A stretch of 64,000 nt of DNA from assembly GCA_030015575.1 (NCBI GenBank), contig CM057349.1:259341077-259405076 (forward strand). The letters run 5' to 3'. Positions 49,330 through 60,524 of the stretch are shown piece by piece; position 1 is the first letter of the stretch, and each line of letters begins with the position of its first letter. The notes under the pieces were generated by a model. The model did no database searches and was not told the DNA's origin. It was given only the letters and a program-made list of their open reading frames with translations. A program made the position numbers and the translations under genes. The stretch is from Agapanthus africanus (lineage: Eukaryota; Streptophyta; Magnoliopsida; Asparagales; Amaryllidaceae).

Positions 49330-50160
49330 CTCTTCCATTATCCAGATTCATGACTATAACCGTATATTTCCTTGCCATCTCTCCAAATCCTTTTATTTGT
49401 TTTTACTCATTACCTTCTGTACACCCCCTTAGGCTAAATGGTTTTCTTCCTTCCCTACCGTTCAGCACCAGCCTATGGTATGGAAGAAGAATATCCAATA
49501 AGCATAATAGGTGTACTCTCCTACTCCTAGGAGTACTCGCAACCTGAGAGAAGGTATAGATTAAAGACAACTGAATAAACCTTATTCTATTTCTCCTGAA
49601 CCAGAATCCATCCTCGAAATGGAACAAGTTCCTTCGAGTTCATATATAACCATACGATGGAGTATCCAATAACTGTGGATCTTCATAGTGATACGGGGTG
49701 TTCTGGAGAAATACAAAGGTGAAGTAGGAGTGACGATGAAATACATGGTTTGTCGTGAATGATAGCAGTCGCATTTTACTTTGCCCTCTTTCTAATCCCT
49801 TTATTTGTCTTTACTCATTACGTTCTGTACACCACTTTAGGCTAAATGATTTTCTTCCTTCCCTACTGTTCGGCGCCAGCCTATGGTATGGAAGAAGAAT
49901 ATCCAATAAGCATAATAGCTGTACTCTTCTAATCCTAGGAGTACTCACAACCTGAGAGAAGGTAAAAGAAAAAGACAACTGAATAGTCCCATTCAATTTC
50001 TCCAGAACCAAAATCCATCCTCGAATCTGGAACAAGTTCCTTCGAGTTCGTATGTAACTATACGATGGATTTATCCAATGGAAGTGGATGTCATAGTGAT
50101 ACGGGGTGTTCTGGAGAAATGCAAAGGGTAAAGAAGGAGTGGCAATGATGTATGCAACTC
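49330..50160 (-). repeat. Two tandem units of about 405 bp in the gag/protease region of C
   Basis: Units lie at roughly 50160-49735 and 49735-49330 on the minus strand. Both contain ACCTGAGAGAAGGT and GTATGGAAGAAGAATATCC on the plus strand. They correspond to 57205-58000 in F. Confidence 0.75.
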
Positions 50161-50239
50161 AGACAATCCAAAAGCCAGTGTTTTAAGAAAGTTCGGTTAA
50201 CTTGGTTACTGAGTTATAGTCTAGGGTCGGGCCATGGTC

Positions 50240-52535
50240 GCTGTCAAAGAGAGAGAGAAAAGAAACACTCTGCATGCACTATAACCTAGATCAGAATGGT
50301 TAATCACTTTATCTAATCAGGATGTCTCCCACTGTATCCTCAAATTCTCCTCCAAACCTGAAAGAAGAATTAGTCGGGATCATCTAAAATCACCCGAGGA
50401 GTAAACCAACTCATCAGTGGGAATCGAGATCCAACTACCATCGCAGGATAACTTGATGGAATCCACTCAAGTCACCACACTACAGAAGGCATGCGCATGC
50501 CTGGCAGGTTTCAGTTTCTTTAGAAACTCCCGATGTGATTTTTACCCCTAGGACCCAAGTGACCTTGACTGAGCTAACATATCAAAGTATCCTAGCCAAG
50601 TTCAACCCGTCGTTATCTTGATTGCATTATACCCACCTGCACGAGTCCTTAACTGAGCCAAAATGACCGTACGACTGTCCTAACCAATCACATATCCATG
50701 AGACAGAAAAGCATTACAGAGTTACCGCACACTACGCCTCGGCTGAGCACGACATACGTAGCATGAATACTAAGCAATACTAATCTGAAATGACGGAGGG
50801 TTACGGCTGGTTTTTGGCGAAAAACCTTTAACGTAATGAACTTGATATCGTTGAAGGAACTGGATAGATTTTTACAAATATAGTGGCGAAAACCTCTGCT
50901 AAAGAGGTCATTCCCAGTGAAGGGATCTCAGCTCTTTCCTCATAGAATGAGGTGCTGAATATTCCAAACTGAATACCACGATGCAAAGAAAAAAGTAATC
51001 GACTATAGTGAAGTTATTACCCTGACGCTAACCTTTTGTCCAAGGGGTCACTCCCGATGAAGGGATCTCGGCTCTTGCCTCGTCGAATGAGGTGCTGGAT
51101 ATTCATAACCGAATACCACTGTGCAAAACAAAAGAAAACGTCCTTGTAATAACAGCTTTTTGAAAATTGTTCCAACAACATCGAATAGGTCTGTTTTCCT
51201 TGCATTGATCTGAATCAACGCAGTCCCATCAATTAATCACACCAGAAAAGGACGAAAATATGATGTACGTATATGCCATCCGCATTCGCCACTGGGTCCC
51301 ATCATCACTTGTTAGGTTACTTAACTAACGACAGAGCGGGGACTGGACTAGAGCGGGTGTAAAACATATACAACATCTACTAGTATATATATCAAAATAT
51401 AATAATCGCTCCAGGCGTGATAAATGCAACATCACAGAAAAGTAATAAGTATCACAGAACAATACAGATAATCTGGGAGCCCCGGGTTTCCTTTGAGCCG
51501 CAACTGAAAAACCCGACGTTCCCCTGGTCGTGTGGATAGCCTGTGTAATGAAAACCTAGACCCCTACGAGAGCGGAAAGTTACCCACCAAAACCAGAAGC
51601 GAGGCAGCCCCCTTCAGCAAAGTGAATGGCCACCCAGCACTTCACAGAATCTGGTAACTTGAGCACCCCTCCTTGGGTCAACCTTTACCCCCTACGAGTG
51701 CGGCGAATAGGCCGCCAATTCTAGAGTGAGGCCCTTTATGTCTCAATGCCATGAGATGTGGACCCATTGCCCTCCAGAACCCGGCTATCCGTGCACTCCA
51801 TCGCGGGGTAATCCTAGTACAGAAAAGAAAATATGTACAACGGTGACATCGACCTCAACCCGGTCGTGCCCCAAAACAAATAATATACAAACAAGCAGTG
51901 ACGGCAGTCCACATGTCGGACGCTCGCCCCGCGATATCAAATGTATAAATAAAACTAAACTGCACTATCATTGCAACCAAGCTATCCACCACGACAATCC
52001 ACAACATCACAGCACAACACAGAACATCAATGTGAATGTCACGTTCGCAAACCCGTCTAAAAGGACTATAGCGATTAGACAAGTTGTACCGATCAAATGA
52101 CATTCACGGTCGCAGATAGAAATGTATGTACTGAAAAATACACATTTAAAATTTCGATCTACTAAACCTTTCCAAATAATCCCCAAATGCAAATCCAGCA
52201 CTCAAATTTAGGCCAAAACTATATATCACAAAAATCATATTTTCATGAACTAGAGCCCCAGAAAAATTTTGGGGTACTGTAGCCCAAAAAGCGCGGCGGA
52301 AGGGCCGCAAAATGCGACATTTTACTTCGGTTCCACGGCAGAATTTTGGAGTTAAGTCTCCAATTTTTTTCTGTAGCTCTAGTTTTGCCTACACATAATT
52401 CTAAGATACCCAAAAAAAATTTTAGAACAACTTTGAAAATCGACAGCAAGCACATGAACATTGATTCGTGATTCGGAAAAAATTTTCAATCGAGATTTTA
52501 ACGTTGTGTAAACTAGTTAGTAGGGTTAATGGGTT
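50240..52535 (-). other. Untranslated leader of element C
   Basis: About 2.3 kb. It holds two copies of the long-range stem module (51576-51584 with 51653-51661, and a second around 51690-51780), the 18-nt box at 51272-51289, two tandem hairpin units (about 50900-51130), three spaced hairpins (about 50750-50560), and a GC-rich hairpin at about 52290-52350. Confidence 0.7.
50900..51130 (-). repeat. Two tandem hairpin units of about 137 nt in the leader of C
   Basis: H1 has TATTC/GAATA arms in both units. H2 has AAAGAG/CTCTTT in the unit nearer the coding region. In the other, sequence has changed on both sides (CAAGAG against CCCCTTG), keeping most but not all pairs. Confidence 0.6.
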
Positions 52536-52547
52536 GGCTCTGATACC
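52536..52547 (-). other. Primer-binding site of element C
   Basis: GGTATCAGAGCC on the minus strand. The first base of the usual TGGTATCAGAGCC is C here, consistent with an old copy. Confidence 0.85.
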
Positions 52548-52548
52548 G

Positions 52549-52686
52549 TGTTGGGCTACGCCAGCGCCCCGGCCGTCAATCCTAGGCCAAATGCGGAACA
52601 AAAACTTTTCAAAACGGCGCTAACGTAAACCTAAACCCGGATCGTGCCATTAACCCTATACTAGTAATACATAAAAGAGTTTGGAG
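52549..52686 (-). repeat. 5' LTR of element C, terminal piece
   Basis: It contains the LTR end (rc of GTAGCCCAACA) and GCGCCCCGGCCG as in A and F. It is cut at TGGAG by element F and continues at 62623. Confidence 0.85.
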
Positions 52687-54806
52687 TGTTGGAGTTAGTG
52701 CCCTCAGAGTCAATTATTGGATCACAGGCACGTGATTGCAATGATTGAAGGAGGACCTATCCCGATAGGACAGTCTTACTCAAGATGATAGTATGCTATC
52801 TGGTTTATCTTTATCATCGTGTACTGTTTTAGGTGACCTGACATGTCACTATTACACGTTGATAGAGCCCCTAGGATTCTTGCTTTACGGCCAGCGGTAT
52901 GATGGCGATCATATACGTGGGAGGTGGTAGTCTATAAGCACATCCTTAAAAGGTCCCTAGTCATGGGAGTTTCGAGACAGGGCATCAATTCTCCAGAGTA
53001 GACTAGTGTATAAAGTCGAGACCCCGACGAGGGGCGGTGGCCGGTCTCACAAGCCACGGGTGTCAGTTGGTTCACCTAAGATGTATACAGGTGCTCATTG
53101 GGTTATGGGTACACCGGACAGGACTCGCAGGGAACATGCTAGTTGGTCTTATACCTGACGTCAGATAGCAGTTCCCTGGTGACATGTGTACAGGTTAGTT
53201 CAACGACCTGAGATCGTCATTTGTCTCGTGTGAGTTCCCACTATACTTTGATTACTACCCTACCACGGCTCAAAGGAGTCGTGCAAACGGGTTTTAGTTG
53301 GGTACAGTCCCGAGCCACATGGAGGCAGTGAGCGGATCTGCAAGGGTTCGTCTCTCCCGGTATTGGGGGTGAGGTCGCGCTGTGTCTAGGAGAGCCATTA
53401 CACAAAGCCCTCGGCCGAGGCAGGAGATTTACTGGTAGGTATTCCAGTAGTATCTCAGGGTGTTCTGGGCTACACTCCGACACGACTTGTTCCGCTTTTG
53501 GGGGTCTGACTTTTACCAACCCCCTAGGCCTGCCATGCGATGCTCATAGACGAACGGACCGGACTGTACGGATATTGTCACTGACAGGCTCAGTAGGGAG
53601 TCAGGATGAGTTCGCTCATCGACGTCCCTTTTGGTCAATAGCTGGTGGCCCGTCACGTATGGCTGATACCTCTGACATGCTAGTGCTTAAATCCGCAGCC
53701 ATAGTATTGACGAGTCTTTAGAGTCCACCACACTCAGTTACTCAAGTTTCGAGCAAAACGCTGTAGAGGCCATATGGAGATATGGCAGGGTTCGATCAGA
53801 TACGTGCAGTATTGCACGGATCGTGATCGGACGGTTTTTACTAGCCGGCTTTGGCTTAAGCCGGATCCTAGTATTAGATAGTGTAGATTTTGTCTCTTTG
53901 CATTTGTATTCAGTGGGAATACAAATGCGGGCATGTATATGCGGTAGCGGGGTTTTCCTGTAATTTATTACGGGATCAGTTTTCTGAAGTTGCCAGTTTG
54001 CATTCCGTTCCGGCCGGTTTTTCCTTTGTTCCTTCACGGCCGGACTTTTCGATGGAGGGGATTATTTGCAAGTTTGCAAATAACATTTGTGGAGGGGGTT
54101 TCTTGCATTTGTGGCATTATGATAAGTTAAGCATCTTTGCTTTTTCATGATGGCTTGCTTTATTGAGATTATAAAGGATTAGGATGGATTTGATTTTGAT
54201 ATGATATTGTTATCATTGCTTGGGGGTGTGGTCACCATTCTTCTTTTCCTACACTCACCTCCCTTCTTGTGTTTGTTTTTCCTCCACCATATTTGATATG
54301 GCCGGCCACTTGAGTGTGGAGAGAGAGATTTTCATTTTAGTGGTGGCACATATTTCTTCATCTCATTCTTCTTGTTTTGGAAAAAATGAAAGCACCATTT
54401 TTTCTTAACCTCATTCCTCCATCACCAATGGCAACATAAACCCCAATGAGACAAAGGTTCTACACTACAACCTACAGTACCCTTGGACGCGTCGGCTAGC
54501 TAACTTCGCGCCTGAGTTGCCTCGGTCCAGAGGTGGGAGCCCGTAAAAGATATCGGCTACGTGGTGCCCTTTCCGACGAGGAGGTGACGGACGGAGATTC
54601 CGCGGGAGATCGGAGTGGAGACGAAGACCGGAGGACACAGATCGCTCGGTATAGCTTCTACCCCATTCTCTTGATTGCTAGGATTAGGTTAATGGTTACG
54701 ATCCGGGTTTTATTGTCCGCGGTAGCGCCAGTTTAAAAGTTTAGAAAAATTTTGATTCCGCATTTTGGCCTCGAGTAGAAGGCCGGGGCGCTGCCGTGGC
54801 GCAACA
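52687..54806 (+). repeat. 5' LTR of element F
   Basis: The LTR is 2120 bp, TGTTGGAGTTAGTGCC to GTGGCGCAACA. TATA candidate at 54170-54177. An inverted CGTGC/GCACG pair lies at 53799-53819 inside CGATCA/TGATCG arms. Confidence 0.95.
54170..54177 (+). promoter_or_regulatory. TATA-box candidate in the 5' LTR of F
   Basis: TATAAAGG, followed by GATTAGG; the B LTR has TATAAAAGGATTA at the comparable place. The copy in the 3' LTR (61979-61986) is unchanged. Confidence 0.5.
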
Positions 54807-54818
54807 TGGTATCAGTGC
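54807..54818 (+). other. Primer-binding site of element F
   Basis: TGGTATCAGTGC directly abuts the LTR. It differs from TGGTATCAGAGC by one base. Confidence 0.88.
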
Positions 54819-55020
54819 CACGCCATTAACCTAGTCTAGCTTTGCTCTAACGTGTTTATAAGTTCGATCGATCGGATTTTCCAAAAACCGTATTTTCAGT
54901 TGCATCAGTTTCTGTCGAAAAAATTTTAGCTCCAAAAATTTTTCAGGTTGTTGAAGAATACTGTGCATGGAAATACAAGCAATCTGTGAAAATTTGGTCG
55001 TGAGATCTCACCAAACCGCA

Positions 55021-55061
55021 GCGGAACCGCGGCCAAACCCATGCTTTGGCCGCGGTTCCGC
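55021..55061 (+). other. Perfect GC-rich hairpin near the primer site of F
   Basis: The arms GCGGAACCGCGGCCAAA (55021-55037) and its exact reverse complement (55045-55061) are separated by seven bases, 214 nt after the primer site. It is strong enough to form in RNA. Retroviral packaging and dimerisation signals are hairpins in this position; that role is inferred. Confidence 0.65.
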
Positions 55062-55570
55062 CGCGCTTTTGACTTGTCAATGCACCAAATTTTTGCAGTG
55101 GGCTTTTGGGCTGAAAATAGGGGTTTTGGTATATTCTTTTTGGGCCCAGAATTTCTTTATGTGCTACAGTAATGCTTGGGGCCCACTTGGTAAAATTTGA
55201 TTGATCGGATATTTTAAACACATTAGTTCACAGTATTTACATTATATCTGCGACCGTGAATGTTATTTGATCGGTAAATCCTGTCTAACTGCTATAGCCC
55301 TTTTAGACGGATTTGCGAACGTGACATTCACGTTGATGTTCTGTGTTATGCTGTGATATTGCGGATCGGTCGTCGGGATAGCCTGGATGCAGTGGTAGTA
55401 CAGTTTTGTTTTATATGTACATTTTATATTGCGGGGCGAGCGTCCGACATGTGGACTGCCGTCACTGCCTGTTTGTATTATTCTTTTGGGGCACGACCGG
55501 GTCGAGGTCGATGTACCCGTTGTATGCATATTTTACTTTCTGTACTAGGATTGCCCCGTGGAGGGGTGCA

Positions 55571-55806
55571 CGGGTAGCCGGGTTCTAGAGGGAAACGAGC
55601 CCGCATCTCATGGCATTGAGACGGAGGGGGCTTTACTCTAGAATTGGCAGGCTGTTCGCCGCACTCGTAGGGGGTACAGGTTGACCCAGGAGGGGTGCCC
55701 AAGTTGCCGGATTCCGTGAAGTGCTGGATGGTCCATTCAAGTTGCTGAAGGGGGCTGCCTCGCTTCAGGTTTTGGCGGGTGACTTGCCGCGCCCGTAGGG
55801 GTCTAG
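55571..55806 (+). repeat. Duplicated stem module with CGTAGGGG box in the leader of F
   Basis: First copy: CGGGTAGCC (55571-55579) with GGCTGTTCG (55650-55658), nine pairs including three G-U. Second copy: CAAGTTGCC (55700-55708) with GGTGACTTG (55778-55786), nine pairs including two G-U. Each 3' arm is followed within about 10 nt by CGTAGGGG. The two copies differ strongly in arm sequence yet both pair. Confidence 0.65.
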
Positions 55807-56235
55807 GATTTTCATTGCACAGGCTATCCACACGACCAGGGGAACGTCGGGTTTCAGTAGCGGCTCTATGAAACCCGGGGATCCGAGATATCTGTATTGT
55901 TCTGTGATGCTGGTTACATTTCTGTGATGTTGCATTTTATCACGCCATGAGCGAATATTATATATTGATATATATACTAGTAGATGTTGTATATGTTTTG
56001 CATCCGCGCTAGTCCAGTCCCCGCTCTGTCGTTAGTTAAATAACCTAACGGGTGATGACGGGACCCAGTGGCGAATGCGGATGGCATATACGTACATCAT
56101 TATTTTCGTTCTTTTGTGGTGTGATCAATTGATGGGACTGCGTTGATTCGGATCAATTCAAGATAAACAAACCTATTCTGATGTTGTTGGAACATTTTTC
56201 AAAAAGCTGTTATTGCAAGGGCGTTCTCTTTTGTT

Positions 56236-56470
56236 TTGCACAGTGGTATTCAGTTGGAATATCCTGCTCCTTAGTCGACGAGGCAAGGGCCGAGATCCCT
56301 TCACCGGGAGTGACCCCTTTGACAGAAGTTTGCGTCAGGGCAATAACTTCACTATAGCCGATTACTTTTGCTTTGCATCGTGGTATTCAGTTGGAATATC
56401 CTGCACCTCATTCTATGGGGAAAGAGCCGAGATCCCTTCACCGGGAGTGACCTCTTTAGCAAAGGTTTTT
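56236..56470 (+). repeat. Two tandem hairpin units of about 137 nt in the leader of F
   Basis: H1 is at 56245-56264 and 56382-56401 (TATTC/GAATA arms with outer GG/CC). H2 is at 56284-56320 and 56421-56457. Between the two H2 copies an A-U pair in the outer arm has become G-C on both sides. Confidence 0.7.
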
Positions 56471-57204
56471 GTCACTATATTTTTATAAAAGGTTATCCAG
56501 TTCCTTCATCGATATCAAGTTCATTACGTTAAAGGTTTTTCGCCAAAAACCAGCCGTAACCCTCCGTCATTTCAGATTAGTATTGCTTAGTATTCGTGCT
56601 ACGTATGTCGTGCATTGCCGAGGCGTAGTGTTCGGTAGCTCTGTAATGCTTTTCTGTCGCATGGATAAGTGGATTGGTTAGGACAGTCGTACGGTTATGT
56701 TGGCATTGTCAAGGACTCGTACGGGTGGGTTTAACGCAATCAAGATAATGACGGGTTGAATTTGACTAGGACTCTTTGATATGTTGGCATTGTCAAGGTC
56801 ACTTGGGTCCTAGGGGTAAAAACATTTATCGGGATTTTCTAAAGAAACTGAAACTTGCCAGGCATGCGCATACCTTCTGGAGTGTGGTGATATGAGTGGA
56901 TTTCGTCACGTTATCATGCGATGATAGTTGGATCCCGATTCCCACTGATGAGTTGGTTTACTCCTCGGGTGATCCCGGCTAATTCTTCTTTCAGGTTTGG
57001 GGAAGAATTCGACGTTACAGTGGGAGGTTTCCAGATTAGATAAAGTGATAACCATTCTGATCTAGGTTAGAGTGCACGCTGAGTGTTTCTTTTCTCTCTC
57101 TCTTTGGCAGCGACCATTGACCCGACCCAAGACTATGACTCAGTGACCAAGTTGACCGAACCTTCTTTACACTGGCTTTTGGATTGTCAGAGTTGCATAC
57201 CTCA

Positions 57205-58000
57205 TTGCCACTCCTACTTTTACCCTTTTCTCCAGGACACCCCGTGTTACTACGAACGTCCACTTCTATTGGACAAAACCATCGTATGGTTATATACGAA
57301 CTCGAAGGATTTTATTCGAGGATGGTTTCCGGTTCTGGAGAAAACGAATAGGACTATTCTGTTGTCTTTTCCTTTTACCTTCTCTCAGGTTTCGAGTACT
57401 CCTTGGTTTAGGAGATAGTACACCTATTACGCAAATTGGATAGTCTTCTTCCAAACCTTAGGCTGGTGCCGAACGGTGGGGAATGAAGAAAACCAATTAG
57501 CATAACGATGGTGTACAGAAGGTATTAAGTTAAGACAAAGAAAAGGATTAGTAAGAGGGCAAAGTAAATTGCGACTGCTATTCACGACCAAACCAAGTTT
57601 TTCTTCGCCAATCCTAAATCACCTTTGTATTTCTCCAGGACACTCCGTATCACTACGAAGATCCCAAGTTTATTGGATAATCCATCGTATGGTTATATAC
57701 GAACTCGAAAGGAACTTGTTCCAGTTCGGGGATGGATCCTGGTTCAGGAGAAATAGGAATAAGGTTTATTCGGTTGTCTTTTATCTTCACCTTCTCTCGC
57801 ATCGCGAGTGCTCCTAGGATTAGGACAGTACACCCATTATGCTTATTGGATAGTCTTCTTCCAAACCATAGGCTGGTGCCGAACGGTAGGGAAGGAAGAA
57901 AACCATTTGGCCTAAAGGGGTGTACAGAAGGTAATGACTAAAGACATATAAAGGGATTTGGAAAGATGGCAAAGAAATATACGGTTACAGTTGTGAATCT
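57205..58000 (+). repeat. Two tandem units of about 400 bp in the gag/protease region of F
   Basis: Units start at 57205 and 57605. They share a run from CACTCC/CAATCC through CCATCGTATGGTTATATACG and AACCTTAGG/AACCATAGG to GGTGTACAGAAGG. Frames in them are short and not conserved. No similarity to gag or protease is apparent. Confidence 0.78.
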
Positions 58001-58479
58001 GGATAATGGAAGAGGCCTTACTAAGAATACCGGGATACCCCATCGAAACATTTCAATGTTTCAGTTTCACTGTGTACTGTTAAAAGAAAACTGATTTCCC
58101 AATTAGACACTTGCTCCAGGGTATGTATTTACCAGGTAAGATTCTCACATCTGTATGGTTTTACTGATGATGAGTGGGAGTAAGTTATTGGGAATTAGGT
58201 GATTGTCCTCATTATATCGGAATTCGTTGTAATTGGTGATATTTGAGGAAGTCACCTGGGTTGTTTGTCGGACGGCAAATATTTGGTTTTGAATATCCGT
58301 TGTTGTGCACCAATTTCAAATTGATATATCTGTACGTCTATTTTTATAGAGTGAGATATACCTTTTTGAAATTATGTCTATGACATTTACCTATATCAGT
58401 AGATGGTTAGGTAAGGAGCATTGAACAGCGGTGTAATTCTTCATAACCATAGTACAGTTTTCAACCTACGACACACAGT

Positions 58480-60512
58480 GAATGAGTTGTTAGACTCAGG
58501 GACTTATACAGAGTATTGTATATTGTCCAGTGTCCATTAGGACAGAAGGGTTAGTCCTCGTACTATATTCTGTTTACTTTTAACTTCTCTAGTTCTTAAA
58601 CATGTGTTTCGTAGAAACACAGGGTCTGAGTTTTGAGGAGTTATTGGTATAAGAATAGATTAGAGAACCAGGTATTGCAAGTATCAGGATTCTTCAAGGT
58701 GATCGAAGATGTAGATACTTGTGTATGGTATTCAATTGATAGTAATGAGAACTTGCTTCTCTTTCAGGTTACTCATAATTGGAAGCATTCCTAAGTTGAG
58801 TAACGCTGATCGGCCTCTCTTCCATTTAGTTAACATGCACTGGTGACAGCTGCATGATTTGAATCTGGTTAAATTAAATCAGTGCCTCTGTTGGATATAG
58901 AACAGTTCATATCTTGACAATGTTAAGATACGGAGAGTTGTCCGGCTTATGCTTAAAACCAGACTCCGGATAACTCAAGGCACATTTCTGTAATGGCTGT
59001 TTGTGGGTTGACCCGGGCTATGACGAGGGTTGACTTTCTATCATCTGGAAGATCAATAGTGATATTGTTCTTGACTCGCCACAATTTTAAAAGAAATGGA
59101 TTTTTTCAGAAAACTGTAGTGGGAGTATGGTAGAACTGGAAGCGATTCCAGAACCGCAAACGATTACTGAAGATTTGATAAGAACCTAAAGATTCAATCT
59201 GGTTTGACATTCCATTGGCCACTCCGCAGAAATGGTGGGTAACCTCAGGCACCCGAGAGGTACTTCGGTATGCTCAGGGACGGTGGCAGGGAGGTTCTTG
59301 TTTACCCAGACTTGCCATTGCTGTTGTTCCAGACTGTGAGACCCGGCAGGAGGATGAGTATAGCGTCGTTCTAAACTAGCTTTAGAAGTGTACGTGTATA
59401 TGACTCTGCCAGAGGGTTGTCATGGTCAGTGGGAGCAGCGGAAGCATTGGTGGACAGGTAGCTTATGTCTATTTATAGACTAAAGCAGATATAGCGGAGA
59501 TAGATCATCTATTTCTGATGTGAGGTCATAGGTTTGACTTCATCAGAATAGGGGATGGATCTGTTAAGAAGGTAGTAGGGTGTAATGTCCTGGTATTTGG
59601 ATGACATACACAGAGTAGGAAGTGATATTCCTATACTACGGTCGGTTATACTTTGGTTGTCACACAGTGGTTTCTCCACATGGGACTTGGATATAATGTC
59701 AAGACATTCTGGTTACTAGATCTATGGTTTTAGATCTAGATTTGGGTGGTTTCCCAATCTGGGTACTTAGACAGCATTCTATGAGTATTTAGAATGGACG
59801 ACTCCTGGCATGGTAGTATACCTGCAGGTGATGGAGTCACCCTCTCTAAAGGTTTCTTATAGACTAAAGAGGAGAGGGATGTGCATGATTGACAGATCAC
59901 TTGCTTAGGCAATTGAGTCAATCATGAGATGTCAAGTACCACACCAGATGTTGTTTTTGCAGTAGATGCAATAAGTTGATATTGATCCAATCCTGGAGAA
60001 ACAGTTGGAAGCAGTTTTAGAACATAAGTAGATGTTCTAGGGATATGATAACGACAGCCTCCTTTAGGAGACGGTTATCATTCCAGGCTTCCAAGGTGAC
60101 CTGGACGGCAGAGTGGCCGTCAGAGTTTTAGTTTTCCCTCTGACGAGGGACAGTATTTTGGACAGGTGGTCCAGGCAGATACTGAGGGAGGCATGGCACA
60201 GGATACTGATTAAGTTCAGTTGACGATACAGTCTAAGAAGTTTGGATTTGGAGTTCATTTATGAACTAGGTCCCATCAAACATCCAGACATTCTAAGACA
60301 GGTATTGCTCATTTTGGGAGATGGTTTTCTCCGCGAACTTGAGATATAGAGAGACATAGAAAGAAACATCGGAGCGGATCCACTCACTGAGGCTATTCCT
60401 CGAACGCAATAGTTTCGCAAACGAGCTTTGTGAGACTGACTAGTAGAGGAGTTGGGTGTTCGGTATCACACGGGCTGTGAGTATGCGATATCGCAATAAT
60501 TAGCCTTGAGTG
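58480..60512 (+). pseudogene. Decayed Copia pol of element F
   Basis: DNA-level matches to B in order: integrase core (about 58610-58720), late integrase (about 58890-59000), linker (about 59110-59180), RT PEGF/GSSGK region (about 59390-59470) and YVDD neighbourhood (about 59590-59640), RNase H (about 60040-60330), and the ADPLTK end (about 60376-60412). Frames are under 90 codons. A carries the same type of damage in the same places. Confidence 0.75.
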
Positions 60513-60513
60513 C

Positions 60514-60523
60514 AAGTGGGAGA
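60514..60523 (+). other. Polypurine tract of element F
   Basis: AAGTGGGAGA, one base before the 3' LTR. Confidence 0.92.
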
Positions 60524-60524
60524 T

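Larger units (their letters stand above)
54819..57112 (+). other. Untranslated leader of element F
   Basis: The best preserved set of leader modules, in order: a perfect 17-bp GC-rich hairpin (55021-55061), two long-range stems each followed by a CGTAGGGG box (55571-55658, 55700-55806), a GTTAG...CTAAC hairpin (about 56030-56051), the 18-nt box GCGAATGCGGATGGCATA (56071-56088), two tandem hairpin units (56236-56470) and three spaced hairpins (about 56604, 56699, 56781). At the position of the B and D start codon (near 57113) the ATG reads ATT. Confidence 0.75.

Noticed and set aside
51726-52100. A 124-codon frame (+) in the leader of C
   Set aside because: It runs antisense to the element and overlaps the structured leader; the F equivalent shows only a shorter, altered frame.
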